DNA of 43,330 nt from a virus, in IMG/VR virus record IMGVR_UViG_3300019776_000846, positions 1 to 43,330 of that record; one strand, written 5' to 3'. Below the pieces are notes generated by a model. The model searched no databases and had not been told where the DNA came from. It saw nothing but the letters and a program-made list of their open reading frames with translations. A program made the position numbers and the translations under genes. Positions 7,300-15,423 of this stretch are shown here, in pieces. Every line of letters starts with the position of its first letter. Position 1 is the stretch's first letter.

Positions 7300-8249
7300 G
7301 GCTTAACCGACTGCAAAGTGAGTTTTTTTAATTCCCACAATTGATACATGAAGTTGGAATAATCTTGGGCATCCTCACCAAAGCGGACACGGTAATACCA
7401 TGTATAACTGGCGGTAATCGTCGTACCAGTTGCCGGCGGCACATCAAACACAATTTGATTGGGTGAGACAAACGTCCACCCCGTTGTTTGCTCGGTCGTG
7501 ACGCCGCCCACGGTAAAAAATACATGAAGCGTAGCGGGATTAACGTAGCCAATCGGCTCAGTAAAGCCGGCATACGTTTTATAAAACGTATATTTGGTTA
7601 GCGCTCCATCCCCTGCCCCTACTGAGCCGCCCACGATGACATTGACCTCATTGGCATCTTTATATAAAAACGTGTCAAACGAGCCTTGGCGTTGCAAAAA
7701 AAAGCCCATGAGGGTTTGCAATTCGTTATGAGAATCCGCCCGTAAAAATTCATACGTCATATCCCACTCCCATAGGGGATAGGAATAATTGCTCACGCGC
7801 ACTTCTCGACCACTGACGTGCGGGGCAATCACAGTTGAAAATTTGGGCTTTTTGACAATATTCCATGTCAAGCCGGCAAGAGTAGGAAAAAGATAATCGC
7901 TCACGGGGTTGTATTCCTCAGTGTTGGGAGAAAGTTGAGTAATGTCGTACAGCACCACTAATGCACTGTGCATACTGGACATCGTGAGATTCGCGCCTTC
8001 GGCAAGCACGCATTGATTGATTTCGGTGGTTTGAAAATCCGGTATGGGCTCTACTAAAGCCTGTAATACGCTCATACTTATGTGCGTCGCAGGATTGCCA
8101 TCTATCAGCGCTCGCTTGCTCGTTGAGCTTGCAATTAAATTGGGCGCACCGTCGATTAACGCCTGTTTGTGAATCGCAAGCGCCTGCAATGGCGGCGTCC
8201 CTTCCGCCAAGACAGCCTTGGTATTGCGACTGATATAGACGCTCGTCAT
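7296..8249 (-). CDS. DUF2460 distal tail protein with unusual N-terminal extension
   Basis: Residues about 115-317 match the DUF2460 (TIGR02217) tail family: LTWNIVKKPKFSTVI, VSNYSYPLWEWDMTYEFL, GFFLQRQGSFDTFLYKD and a C-terminal YYRVRFGEDAQDYSNFM. The family forms the distal tail hub beneath the DUF2163 protein. The first 110 residues are not part of that family. They contain degenerate repeats of roughly 22-25 residues around QALIDGAPN, RALIDGNPA and CVLAEGANL, each followed by a serine-rich beta stretch and ALV. No strong ribosome site precedes the start, so the exact N-terminus is uncertain. Confidence 0.83.
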   Translation of the reverse strand: MTSVYISRNTKAVLAEGTPPLQALAIHKQALIDGAPNLIASSTSKRALIDGNPATHISMSVLQALVEPIPDFQTTEINQCVLAEGANLTMSSMHSALVVLYDITQLSPNTEEYNPVSDYLFPTLAGLTWNIVKKPKFSTVIAPHVSGREVRVSNYSYPLWEWDMTYEFLRADSHNELQTLMGFFLQRQGSFDTFLYKDANEVNVIVGGSVGAGDGALTKYTFYKTYAGFTEPIGYVNPATLHVFFTVGGVTTEQTTGWTFVSPNQIVFDVPPATGTTITASYTWYYRVRFGEDAQDYSNFMYQLWELKKLTLQSVKP

Positions 8250-8252
8250 ACA

Positions 8253-9866
8253 TTAGGACACCAGCTTGTAGCCGATTTTGGCGGCATTGACATTGGCAGG
8301 CGTCCAGCTTGCCGAAGTATTGGGATCAACGGCATAAATATCCGTGACGCCAGCATAAGAAGTGCCTAACGATGTCGTCGCACCATTCGATTGTGTACCC
8401 CCTGAAATAATCAGGTTGCACGCGGCGCGGGCGCCTGCATCATTTTTAGTGAAAACACCCGTGACCTGCACGCCATACACTATGGAATTGGTCGATAACG
8501 TGCCATCGGTTGTAAAACTATCTTGTTGACCGACGGTATTAGAGTAATTGTAGGTATTGGCATTGTCACAATACTGCTCACCAATTTCACCGCAATTATC
8601 GCAAGTGTAGTTATAAACAAAATTAATGTAATTGGTTTGACCAAACGGATCAGGAGTACCCGTTGCCCACGGAAAAGTCGTTGGTGGTGAGCCATACGTT
8701 TGCGTGGTCGAATTAAAAAATGGTAAAAAAATTGTATTGTTTTGGTTTAAATAATAATAAGCGTTATCAACCGTATTTAAAGATACACTGGCGTCAGCAA
8801 ACCAACCAAAAAAATACTGCACCCCTTTCGTTAAGGTGACAGGTGTCCCAAACGTAAAGCGATTCATACCCACAGCCAATGCCGTTACTTCGTTAGAGGT
8901 TGCCAGTAGCGTTTTGGGTCTGCCTGCCGCGTCAGGGTCAACGGTGTAAATCACGCATTTAATGTGAATCGAGGGCGTTAAAACCGCAACCTGTAAATCG
9001 ACTGACGTGAGCGATAGCGTTTGTGGAGCATACCAATTGGCGTAACTTTGATTTTGTGCGCCATTAATTTGCTCCCATGCTTGTTGGGCGACCACGACGG
9101 TATTAGCAGGTAAGGTCACCGTCCCTGAAACAGTCATTGACAGATTCCACGCCTCTAAAAAACTGTAATACGAATCGGCTTTGGGAGTAAATTGCACTGC
9201 ATTGTTGGCTAATGGATATAAGGTGTTGACGCGCTTATCGCCTAAAAAAGTATTGTTCGGATAAGTCCCTGCCCCTGTCGTGCCATTACATAAATACAGA
9301 TCATCTATATAAAAACCATTCGTACAACCAAAAGAAATAGTGCCGGTATTGAGTTGTTGGCTATATTGAGATAAATTCAAATTACCAATAGTCACAACCG
9401 TGACACCATTTAAACGCACGGTAATAGAGCCTACCGTTGCGCTATTAGATACGCTGATCTCCCAAAAATTCCAAGCGCCAGCATTAAATAAACCCGCGTT
9501 GCTAGTTGCAACCACATAATCAAAACCTTGATAGTTATAGGTTCGAAGCGTGACAGAACCACTGGTAACACTAAAATCCATCCTGCACGTGGAAACATAA
9601 GCGGCATCACGAAAAGTAATAGTGAGGTCTTGCGTTGCGATAAATTTCGCGGCAAAGCCTAAATAGATTGGCGTTGCTGGCACGGGGATAGTTAAATCAC
9701 TCGAGTCTAATACCACGCAGTTACCAGCAAAACGCCCTGCCGCAGTGACGTGATAACGCTCCGATTCGCTACTCGAAGATATATTGGTATTGCGCCACCA
9801 ACCCGATTGGTTCATTTGTGCAGAGCTTCGGTAGGTATCAAAGCCGTCGATAAAAAGTAACGCCAT
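8253..9866 (-). CDS. Structural tail-region protein with LamG-like N-terminus
   Basis: The product (537 residues from ATG 9866, behind GGGAG) starts MALLFIDGFDTYR and continues as a beta-rich, cysteine-poor protein. Residues about 1-195 look like a concanavalin/LamG-like jelly roll (FAAKF, WNFWEISV, FYIDDLYLCNG), a fold used by phage appendages to bind glycans or other proteins. The middle part begins LFLEAW-like and the C-terminus has CDNCGEIGEQYC at about 415. It sits between tape measure and DUF2460 genes, where many phages encode an extra tail protein. A carbohydrate-binding or tail-decorating role is inferred. Confidence 0.65.
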   Translation of the reverse strand: MALLFIDGFDTYRSSAQMNQSGWWRNTNISSSSESERYHVTAAGRFAGNCVVLDSSDLTIPVPATPIYLGFAAKFIATQDLTITFRDAAYVSTCRMDFSVTSGSVTLRTYNYQGFDYVVATSNAGLFNAGAWNFWEISVSNSATVGSITVRLNGVTVVTIGNLNLSQYSQQLNTGTISFGCTNGFYIDDLYLCNGTTGAGTYPNNTFLGDKRVNTLYPLANNAVQFTPKADSYYSFLEAWNLSMTVSGTVTLPANTVVVAQQAWEQINGAQNQSYANWYAPQTLSLTSVDLQVAVLTPSIHIKCVIYTVDPDAAGRPKTLLATSNEVTALAVGMNRFTFGTPVTLTKGVQYFFGWFADASVSLNTVDNAYYYLNQNNTIFLPFFNSTTQTYGSPPTTFPWATGTPDPFGQTNYINFVYNYTCDNCGEIGEQYCDNANTYNYSNTVGQQDSFTTDGTLSTNSIVYGVQVTGVFTKNDAGARAACNLIISGGTQSNGATTSLGTSYAGVTDIYAVDPNTSASWTPANVNAAKIGYKLVS

Positions 9867-12313
9867 CACAATCTCCCGTATTTATTCGCTAAAGTCAGGT
9901 TTGTGCCATTACGCATCGAATCTTTAATGGTTTGAGCAATCGCCCCTTTATGCTGAGAAAAGAATTTTTTAACGCCGTCGGCATCCATCGCGCTGACATT
10001 GAAATGCACGTTGGCAGAGCCACCACCATTACCATTGCTTGCCATATTGCGAATCACATCGGCTTGACTAGCTGGCAAGACCATCTCGCGCGCGTGTAAT
10101 TGCGCCATCGGATTAACACCTGCGGGGACGTCATAACCGCCGGAAGCTGAAATAGACCCTAACGCACCTTTAATGAGTGCCATCGTTGAAGCAAATACCC
10201 CTGCGACCATCGTCCAACCAATAAACGGAATGGAGGCGACCGATGCGGCGGCGCCCGAAGCGCCCTCTGCCGCATTTGCCCCGACCACAGCAGTTGCTTC
10301 AGTCGCTTTGGTGGCGGTAGTAGTTGCCGCCGATGCCGCCATTAACGATTGTTTTGCCGCGGTAGTGGTTTGCATCCCAAACAATTCGTGCATTTGCTCG
10401 GCAAGCCAGCGTTGCAACATTTTGGCTAAAAAATCCGTAAACATTGCCAATATGGACTGCATCATATTTCGCATAGCTTGTTGCAAGGTCAAGGTACCTT
10501 GCACCATGCCTTGTACGGAGGAGCTAATCGCATTGGTGATGGGCGAAAGCATTTTGCTATAGGAGGAAACGGACTCTTTGACCATGCCCGTTTGAATTTT
10601 TTGCATTTGCAATTGGTGGGCTTGGTAAATCTCAAGCACTTTATCCAGTTGCTTTTGCTTTTCGACCGGATTATCAGGATCAAGTTCAGCCAACGCAATG
10701 CGCTGGGCTTGCGCGTTTTGAGCAATCATGTAGCGCTGATTCTCAAACTCTTGTTGCGCGCTTAAATCTTGGAGGACAGTCTTTTTGCCTAATTCCACCT
10801 CCATCTTGGAAGTTTCTTCAGCCAATTTGACTTTAGCCAAAGCCGCTTTTTCGTTTGACTCAATACTTTCTTTGGTTAGCGCTTCTTGGTCTTTGAGAGT
10901 TTTTTTATTGATTTCTAATTGCAAGCTGGCAATTTGTTTATCAATGGCAAGCATTTCTTCTTTGGATAATTTATGCGTCGCCTTTATATCCATCCAAAAT
11001 TGCTTTTCACGCTCCCGACTCATATCCCGCAGATTGTTTTCTGCTTGATACGCCAATTTCGCTTGGGTCAGTTCAGCTTCAAACTCCGGCATCCGGCTAG
11101 GAGCTTGTTTATCTTGGTGGTCATATTTTTTATGTCCACCAATGGGCTCGACTACGGTATCAGGTGCAGTTGCTTTGCCTGCATTGGTCAAGTCTTGACC
11201 CAATTGCACAAAAGTTGCCTTTATATCTTGAGCGCTTTTGAGGGTAAGCGCTTTAATTTGCGCTAAGCCTTTTTCCCATGATTCAGTAATCCTGCCATCC
11301 CACTTGAGGGCGTGCTCGACTATTTCAGCAAACATACGAACGGCAACACTGGCAATCTCAAACGAGGAAACGACTACCGTTGAAAACACTTTCGTCATCG
11401 CGCCGCAAAGATCAAGCACGCGCACGACTACCCTTAACGCCGCTTCAAAATACGGTAGTGAATAGGTGGCGACTTGGATAAAGGTTTCACCCAAGTCAAC
11501 CAATAAGGGCATCAATACATCGCCGACTTTATCTTTGAATGAATCCCATACGACGCTCATCTCATTCATTTTGAGTTCATACGCACGGGCACCATCTAGC
11601 GCTTCACCACCCAATACCAATCCAAATCGCTTCGCCACTTCAGCGCCCCGCGCCATCGCTTCTTCATTGAGTCTTGCTAATTTGTAAGCATCGGCAGAAT
11701 TACGCCCAAATAATGACATCGCCGCGGCATTGCGGTCGGTACCTGCCTCGTACTCCATCATGGCTTTGACCGCGTTTTGAAGCAGGTTTTTTTGATCTAA
11801 TAATTGATTGTTTTGACCGCGGGTGACTACACCCATGCGGTTTAAGCCTTCTTCATTGCTTCGTACTTGTCTATCGAGCTTTAAAGCCATGCTCGTATAT
11901 TCTTGGGCGGTCATGCCAAGCAATTTGAGCGAGACATTCAATTCACTGGCTTTGTCACTTGCCATACCAAAGCTATTCATCAAGCCCCGTACTTCGCCGA
12001 CATCCTCAATGGATTGATTGACCGCGCCAGCAAGCGCTTTCCATGCGGCAATTAATAAGGTAATTGGCAGTAAGACCGTGCTAATCGAGGCGCCAATCAT
12101 TGCCATCGCGCTTCCCACGCTTGCCGCCATGCCTTGTAGGGCTTGACCACTAATGGCAGTGTTGGTGGTGATGGAAGTACCCATGCCCACCACGCTTGTA
12201 TTAATCCGGTCTATAGCTTCTTTGACCGAATTGGAGGCGACATTGGTGCCTTCTTTTAGCCCTGAAGTATCGGCACTAAATTTGACTTCTACTGGGTCGA
12301 TGGATTCAGCCAT
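9866..12313 (-). CDS. Tail tape measure protein
   Basis: At 815 residues this is the longest gene of the tail module and lies just after the tail assembly chaperone genes. It begins VEVKFSADTSGLKEG, a common tape-measure start, and has an N-terminal hydrophobic stretch (AMIGASISTVLLPITLLIAAW). A second hydrophobic segment is around residue 700 (IPFIGWTMVAGVFASTMALI), with long coiled-coil helices between (about 400-600). Tape measure proteins set tail length and are ejected into the host. By the rough rule of 0.15 nm per residue the tail would be about 120 nm long. Confidence 0.92.
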   Translation of the reverse strand: MAESIDPVEVKFSADTSGLKEGTNVASNSVKEAIDRINTSVVGMGTSITTNTAISGQALQGMAASVGSAMAMIGASISTVLLPITLLIAAWKALAGAVNQSIEDVGEVRGLMNSFGMASDKASELNVSLKLLGMTAQEYTSMALKLDRQVRSNEEGLNRMGVVTRGQNNQLLDQKNLLQNAVKAMMEYEAGTDRNAAAMSLFGRNSADAYKLARLNEEAMARGAEVAKRFGLVLGGEALDGARAYELKMNEMSVVWDSFKDKVGDVLMPLLVDLGETFIQVATYSLPYFEAALRVVVRVLDLCGAMTKVFSTVVVSSFEIASVAVRMFAEIVEHALKWDGRITESWEKGLAQIKALTLKSAQDIKATFVQLGQDLTNAGKATAPDTVVEPIGGHKKYDHQDKQAPSRMPEFEAELTQAKLAYQAENNLRDMSREREKQFWMDIKATHKLSKEEMLAIDKQIASLQLEINKKTLKDQEALTKESIESNEKAALAKVKLAEETSKMEVELGKKTVLQDLSAQQEFENQRYMIAQNAQAQRIALAELDPDNPVEKQKQLDKVLEIYQAHQLQMQKIQTGMVKESVSSYSKMLSPITNAISSSVQGMVQGTLTLQQAMRNMMQSILAMFTDFLAKMLQRWLAEQMHELFGMQTTTAAKQSLMAASAATTTATKATEATAVVGANAAEGASGAAASVASIPFIGWTMVAGVFASTMALIKGALGSISASGGYDVPAGVNPMAQLHAREMVLPASQADVIRNMASNGNGGGSANVHFNVSAMDADGVKKFFSQHKGAIAQTIKDSMRNGTNLTLANKYGRL

Positions 12314-12522
12314 TATTTACTCGTTTGTGGGATGCTTGCTAAAAGTGCGTCAATATCTTCTTGCTTGTTTGTTTCTTTTTCACCATCTTTGCCAAAACCA
12401 AAATACGCGGCAATTAAAATATGTTGCGGCGGAAAGCGCTCGGTATAACGATTGAGCGCGGTTAGGCGAGGCATATCAAATTGGGTTCGGACTTCATCAA
12501 GACTCATGCCCGTGGTGAGCAT
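12313..12522 (-). CDS. Tail assembly chaperone, downstream part (likely -1 frameshift extension)
   Basis: The ORF from ATG 12522 codes for 69 residues but has no ribosome binding site. Its frame stays open upstream to 12588 and there encodes GDSLIWDDLFIHLMLTTG, which is protein-like (the WDDLF motif is usual in this family). This frame is -1 relative to the 12549-12881 gene. The gene pair before the tape measure gene is the place of lambda G and GT, where a -1 ribosomal frameshift makes a fused chaperone. The true product is therefore most likely a fusion entered between 12588 and 12552; a run of five G at 12572-12576 is the best slip candidate. Confidence 0.75.
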   Translation of the reverse strand: MLTTGMSLDEVRTQFDMPRLTALNRYTERFPPQHILIAAYFGFGKDGEKETNKQEDIDALLASIPQTSK

Positions 12523-12548
12523 GAGATGAATGAATAGGTCGTCCCAAA

Positions 12549-12881
12549 TTAAGCTGTCCCCGCCTTCGCTTCCCCCAAGGCTTGCTCCTTACGGCGCAAA
12601 CCCGATACATCCATGACAGCGAGCATGACGTTTTCCATGTTGCTCAAATCCACTAAATCATTAGCGACCTTCTCGCGCGTGATTTCGGGGTAATTACGTT
12701 GCAACGCGAGCGTAGTGCAATCAAGTACCAAAGTAATGCTGTCAATATCTAAGCCGCCTTTAAATTTCATTAGTCGGTCTTGGAATAATTCGAGCGCCCC
12801 CAAGGTCAATGGCGGCACCGTTAAAGTTTCGCCATTACTAAACTCGACTTCTACACCTTTGAATTTCGCCATACTGGTCAT
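12549..12881 (-). CDS. Tail assembly chaperone, upstream part (lambda G-like)
   Basis: About 110 residues with FKGVEVEFSNGETLTVPPLTLGALELFQ at the N-terminus, typical of tail assembly chaperones, which coat the tape measure protein during tail growth. It ends shortly after a G-rich stretch where the -1 frame is open into the next ORF. The start is taken at the second of two adjacent ATG codons because AAAGGG is then at normal distance; ATG 12884 or 12869 are alternatives. A palindromic operator (12886-12898) directly abuts the start and contains the ribosome site. Confidence 0.82.
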   Translation of the reverse strand: MTSMAKFKGVEVEFSNGETLTVPPLTLGALELFQDRLMKFKGGLDIDSITLVLDCTTLALQRNYPEITREKVANDLVDLSNMENVMLAVMDVSGLRRKEQALGEAKAGTA

Positions 12882-12885
12882 CATG

Positions 12886-12898
12886 TACCCTTTCGGTA
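12886..12898 (-). promoter_or_regulatory. Operator-like palindrome overlapping a ribosome site
   Basis: TACC-CTTTC-GGTA followed by GTATTT. Read on the minus strand it is AAATACTACCGAAAGGGTA and it includes the GAAAGGG ribosome site of the tail chaperone gene. It belongs to the dispersed phage-wide family. Confidence 0.65.
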
Positions 12899-12921
12899 GT
12901 ATTTAAAAACAATCAAAAAAA

Positions 12922-13689
12922 TTATCTATCGGTAGTCGCCCAAGTAATCGTGTTGCCGGCGCTATCTGCAAACGCGGAGAAATCCATTTCTGAAATTTGA
13001 AAATCATCGAGTTTGGTAGCAAACGAGAGCTTGGTAGAAATGCACTGTGGCAATGTCACAATCAAAGACTTGCCGTTGTAAGGCATATATAAATCTGCCT
13101 TAAAGGTCGGCGCATAGCCCATCAATACGTTTTGCACAGTGCTTTTGGTTGCGGTTGTGCTTGTGGCGGTGTATTGATAATTAATAAAGACAGTTTTACC
13201 GGTATCTGCCGCGGCAAAGGTATAAAGACCGGCGATGGACACGGAATACTGCCCTGTTGTTGGTGACGAGGCGACGCGAGTCATCGGTAAGCCAGTGCTA
13301 TCACGCACGCCCAAGTCGGCTGTCCATGTACCGGATGATGGCGGTGTTGGTGTGATGGTGAATGGGGTTGCCGGAATCGCCGCACCGGTGGTGTCATAGA
13401 CATCACTCAAAATGCCATTGGTGACAGTTTGACCAAAAAAGAGGCTATTGAGTAATGAGCCATTAATTTGAGCAAATTTGGCTTTGCCAGTAATTTTGGC
13501 TTTACCGCGACCGACAGCTACAGCAAATTGGTTTTGACCATATAACTCTTTGATGTCACCGCTAATATCGACGGAGCAATCTTGCAGTGTGCCAAATTGA
13601 ATCGGGGTTGGGTTGGTAATTGCGGTGCCAGTTGCATCGCTCAGTGGAGTACCCCACAAAACGCCTGAACCGAAAGTAAATTGTGCCAT
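12922..13689 (-). CDS. Major tail tube protein
   Basis: The 255-residue protein begins MAQFTFGSGVLWGTP and contains GTLQDCSVDISGDIKELYGQNQFAVAVGRGKAKITGKAKFAQI. This beta-rich block with a KELYG(Q/E)xQFP-like motif is typical of siphovirus major tail tube proteins. Residues about 95-190 (FTITPTPPSSGTW to INYQYTAT) appear to be an inserted Ig-like domain exposed on the tail surface. A good GGAG site precedes the ATG. The gene lies between the tail terminator and tail chaperone genes, the usual place. Confidence 0.88.
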   Translation of the reverse strand: MAQFTFGSGVLWGTPLSDATGTAITNPTPIQFGTLQDCSVDISGDIKELYGQNQFAVAVGRGKAKITGKAKFAQINGSLLNSLFFGQTVTNGILSDVYDTTGAAIPATPFTITPTPPSSGTWTADLGVRDSTGLPMTRVASSPTTGQYSVSIAGLYTFAAADTGKTVFINYQYTATSTTATKSTVQNVLMGYAPTFKADLYMPYNGKSLIVTLPQCISTKLSFATKLDDFQISEMDFSAFADSAGNTITWATTDR

Positions 13690-13711
13690 GGTAAATCTCC
13701 TTAAAAAATAG

Positions 13712-14140
13712 TTAGGTAGTCACTTGCATCGTTATGGGAACGATGGCAACGGCTTGATTGCCGAGCGTGCCTTCGTCAGTAATAATTGCGCCGTTGATCC
13801 AACAATGTTGGACAACACCCCCAAGGGTTTGCTTGAAATCGGGTGATGGATTGGGAGCCAATACATCGTCAATCGCATCTAATATGTTGTTGATCTGTAT
13901 GCTCGGCACGACTTCATTGGTATCGCGATGTGCGTATATCCACACTTTTGCCCCCAACAAATAAATTGAGGGCATCCCTTTGGTTTGGCTCGCTTGCTGG
14001 GCGTCTTGCGCTAAATACATCGCCGGCTGAGCACTGGGCGAGACATCATCCCAATGCGCCAAAATGCGTGAGCAAGTATTCATGCCGTCAATTTCATTAA
14101 GCAAATCAAACAGAGCGCCATAAGCGGCTTCGCGTCTCAT
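13712..14140 (-). CDS. Tail terminator-like (gpU-type) protein
   Basis: The 142-residue protein starts RREAAYGALFDLLNEI and has PAMYLAQ, a central YLLGAKVWIYAH and a C-terminal AIVPITMQVTT. That is the pattern of minor tail/terminator proteins that stop tail tube growth and make the joint to the head. Its place, between a gp10-like gene and the tail tube gene, supports this. It overlaps the upstream gene by 4 bp. Sequence signatures in this family are weak, so the call rests largely on position and fold-like features. Confidence 0.68.
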   Translation of the reverse strand: MRREAAYGALFDLLNEIDGMNTCSRILAHWDDVSPSAQPAMYLAQDAQQASQTKGMPSIYLLGAKVWIYAHRDTNEVVPSIQINNILDAIDDVLAPNPSPDFKQTLGGVVQHCWINGAIITDEGTLGNQAVAIVPITMQVTT

Positions 14141-14622
14141 GCGGTAGCTCCCCTCATCGTGCGATTGACGGTGCTCAATAATTCAGCGCGAATCTCCGGA
14201 AGCATTTGCTCAAGGCTGGCTTGCAAAAAGGAGCGTTTGGGCATGGTGACGGGAGGAATATTGACCCGTTTGGCAAAAATAATTTTGCCGCCCATTTCAA
14301 AGCGTAAGGCTTGGCGAGTTTTGGGATACACGGTACGCGCGGGAATTCTGCCGCCAAATTCGTGAATGGCGGCGTAATTGACATCGGTACCCACAATAGC
14401 GGTGGTACGACTGTCTGCGCTACTGACGGTGTAATGAATTGAGCGGCGCAAGCGCCCTGTCCGCACGTGCAAGACGTTATCGCTGAGCTTGGTTTTGACT
14501 AAGCCGGTCATTTTGATGGCTAAGCGCGCAACCGTTTTTGCCACGGCAGAATCTAAGGCTTCCCCGCGCGCTTTAAGTTGTTGCGGCACCTGCCGACCGC
14601 GAATAATCTCCGCGGTAATCAT
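14137..14622 (-). CDS. HK97 gp10-like head-tail joining protein
   Basis: The 161-residue protein has the gp10-family signature: VRTGRLRRSI in the middle, VNYAAIHEFGGRIPAR next, and MPKRSFLQASLEQM near the C-terminus. Members of this family form part of the neck between connector and tail. The neighbours (gp6-like connector upstream and tail terminator downstream) are exactly those expected. Both ends overlap adjacent genes by 4 bp, which shows a tight operon. Confidence 0.88.
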   Translation of the reverse strand: MITAEIIRGRQVPQQLKARGEALDSAVAKTVARLAIKMTGLVKTKLSDNVLHVRTGRLRRSIHYTVSSADSRTTAIVGTDVNYAAIHEFGGRIPARTVYPKTRQALRFEMGGKIIFAKRVNIPPVTMPKRSFLQASLEQMLPEIRAELLSTVNRTMRGATA

Positions 14623-15164
14623 ATTGGTACCACTTTTTTGTAGTTATTGAGAACCGTCCGCACGGAATCGGGAAAATCTTTTTGGCTATAAGTGATTGTT
14701 TCGCCTGATAAACCCTTACTGACTAAACCAATACGGTCTTTTTCGCGATAACGATTGGCAACGATTTCAATACAGGCTTGCCCAATTTCAGGGGGCACCG
14801 TGGCGTAGCCTGCGGTGTATGTAACCGTGCAATTGAGCGTGCCACTCACAAAGGCGTAGCCGCGCAATACAATTTTGCGTTCAGCAAAAGCGTAGCCGCT
14901 GGCAAGCGAATTGGGCGCTAATGGAATCGACACGCCATTGACCACCACGCTACTGACTGCCGTAATGGGGTAGTTGCTCACCATCCGAGTATCAAAACCC
15001 GTGCCATCAAACGTCTCGGTATAGCTTGTGGATGCAAAAGAGCGATTGAGCCACGATTGAATATAGCCACTTGCCGAGGACACTAAACGGTCAAGCAAGG
15101 GGTCATCGGTGGCACTCGTAATGCCCAAATACCCTTTGACATTTTCAACGGTGGTCAGATTCAT
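14619..15164 (-). CDS. gp6-like head-tail connector protein
   Basis: The 181-residue protein begins LTTVENVKGYLGITSATDDPLLDRLVSSASGYIQSWLNRSF, the helical start typical of HK97 gp6-like connectors that form a ring under the portal. It ends with an IGQACIEIVANRYREKDRIG helix and a segment KDFPDSVRTVLNNYKKV that is also usual. Residues about 55-120 form a beta-rich insertion (TYTAGYATVPPEI). It shares its first base with the end of the preceding small gene, and overlaps the gp10-like gene by 4 bp. Confidence 0.87.
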   Translation of the reverse strand: MNLTTVENVKGYLGITSATDDPLLDRLVSSASGYIQSWLNRSFASTSYTETFDGTGFDTRMVSNYPITAVSSVVVNGVSIPLAPNSLASGYAFAERKIVLRGYAFVSGTLNCTVTYTAGYATVPPEIGQACIEIVANRYREKDRIGLVSKGLSGETITYSQKDFPDSVRTVLNNYKKVVPI

Positions 15165-15376
15165 TACTCGACTTCTTCGGTAATGGTTTCAATCACCTTG
15201 CGCGGTCTGCCGCGGCGAATTGGAAAGGCATCGACTTCAACCCGCACGAATCCATGCGAAATTAAAATCTGCGCTAAATCAGCAGGTACGTCAAAAATGC
15301 CATCGGCATCGGGATCAAAACGCTCCCCACCATGACATACGACTTGACTACCTTGTGTGCTTTGCATTTTTGGCAT
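15164..15376 (-). CDS. Small protein between capsid and connector genes, AT-hook-like tail
   Basis: Seventy residues from ATG 15376 (GGAGA lies 9 bases before it; a TTG at 15391 overlaps the ribosome site and is rejected). The middle part FDVPADLAQILISHGFVRVE looks like the small domain found in head-region proteins of many phages after the capsid gene. The C-terminal part reads RRGRPRKVIETITEE, an AT-hook-like GRPRK core followed by acidic residues. Head-joining or capsid-associated function is guessed from position. The hook motif is short and may be chance. Confidence 0.65.
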   Translation of the reverse strand: MPKMQSTQGSQVVCHGGERFDPDADGIFDVPADLAQILISHGFVRVEVDAFPIRRGRPRKVIETITEEVE

Positions 15377-15390
15377 TGCTTCGTTCTCCA

Positions 15391-15416
15391 AAAGACCGCC
15401 CCCTTGTGAGGGGCGG
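15391..15416 (-). terminator. Hairpin after major capsid gene
   Basis: On the minus strand CCGCCCC and GGGGCGG pair across a 7-nt loop and are followed by TCTTTT. It lies 8 bp after the capsid stop. Such a partial terminator usually gives high capsid expression with lower read-through into the connector genes; the T run is short, so read-through is expected. Confidence 0.7.
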
Positions 15417-15423
15417 CATTGCG

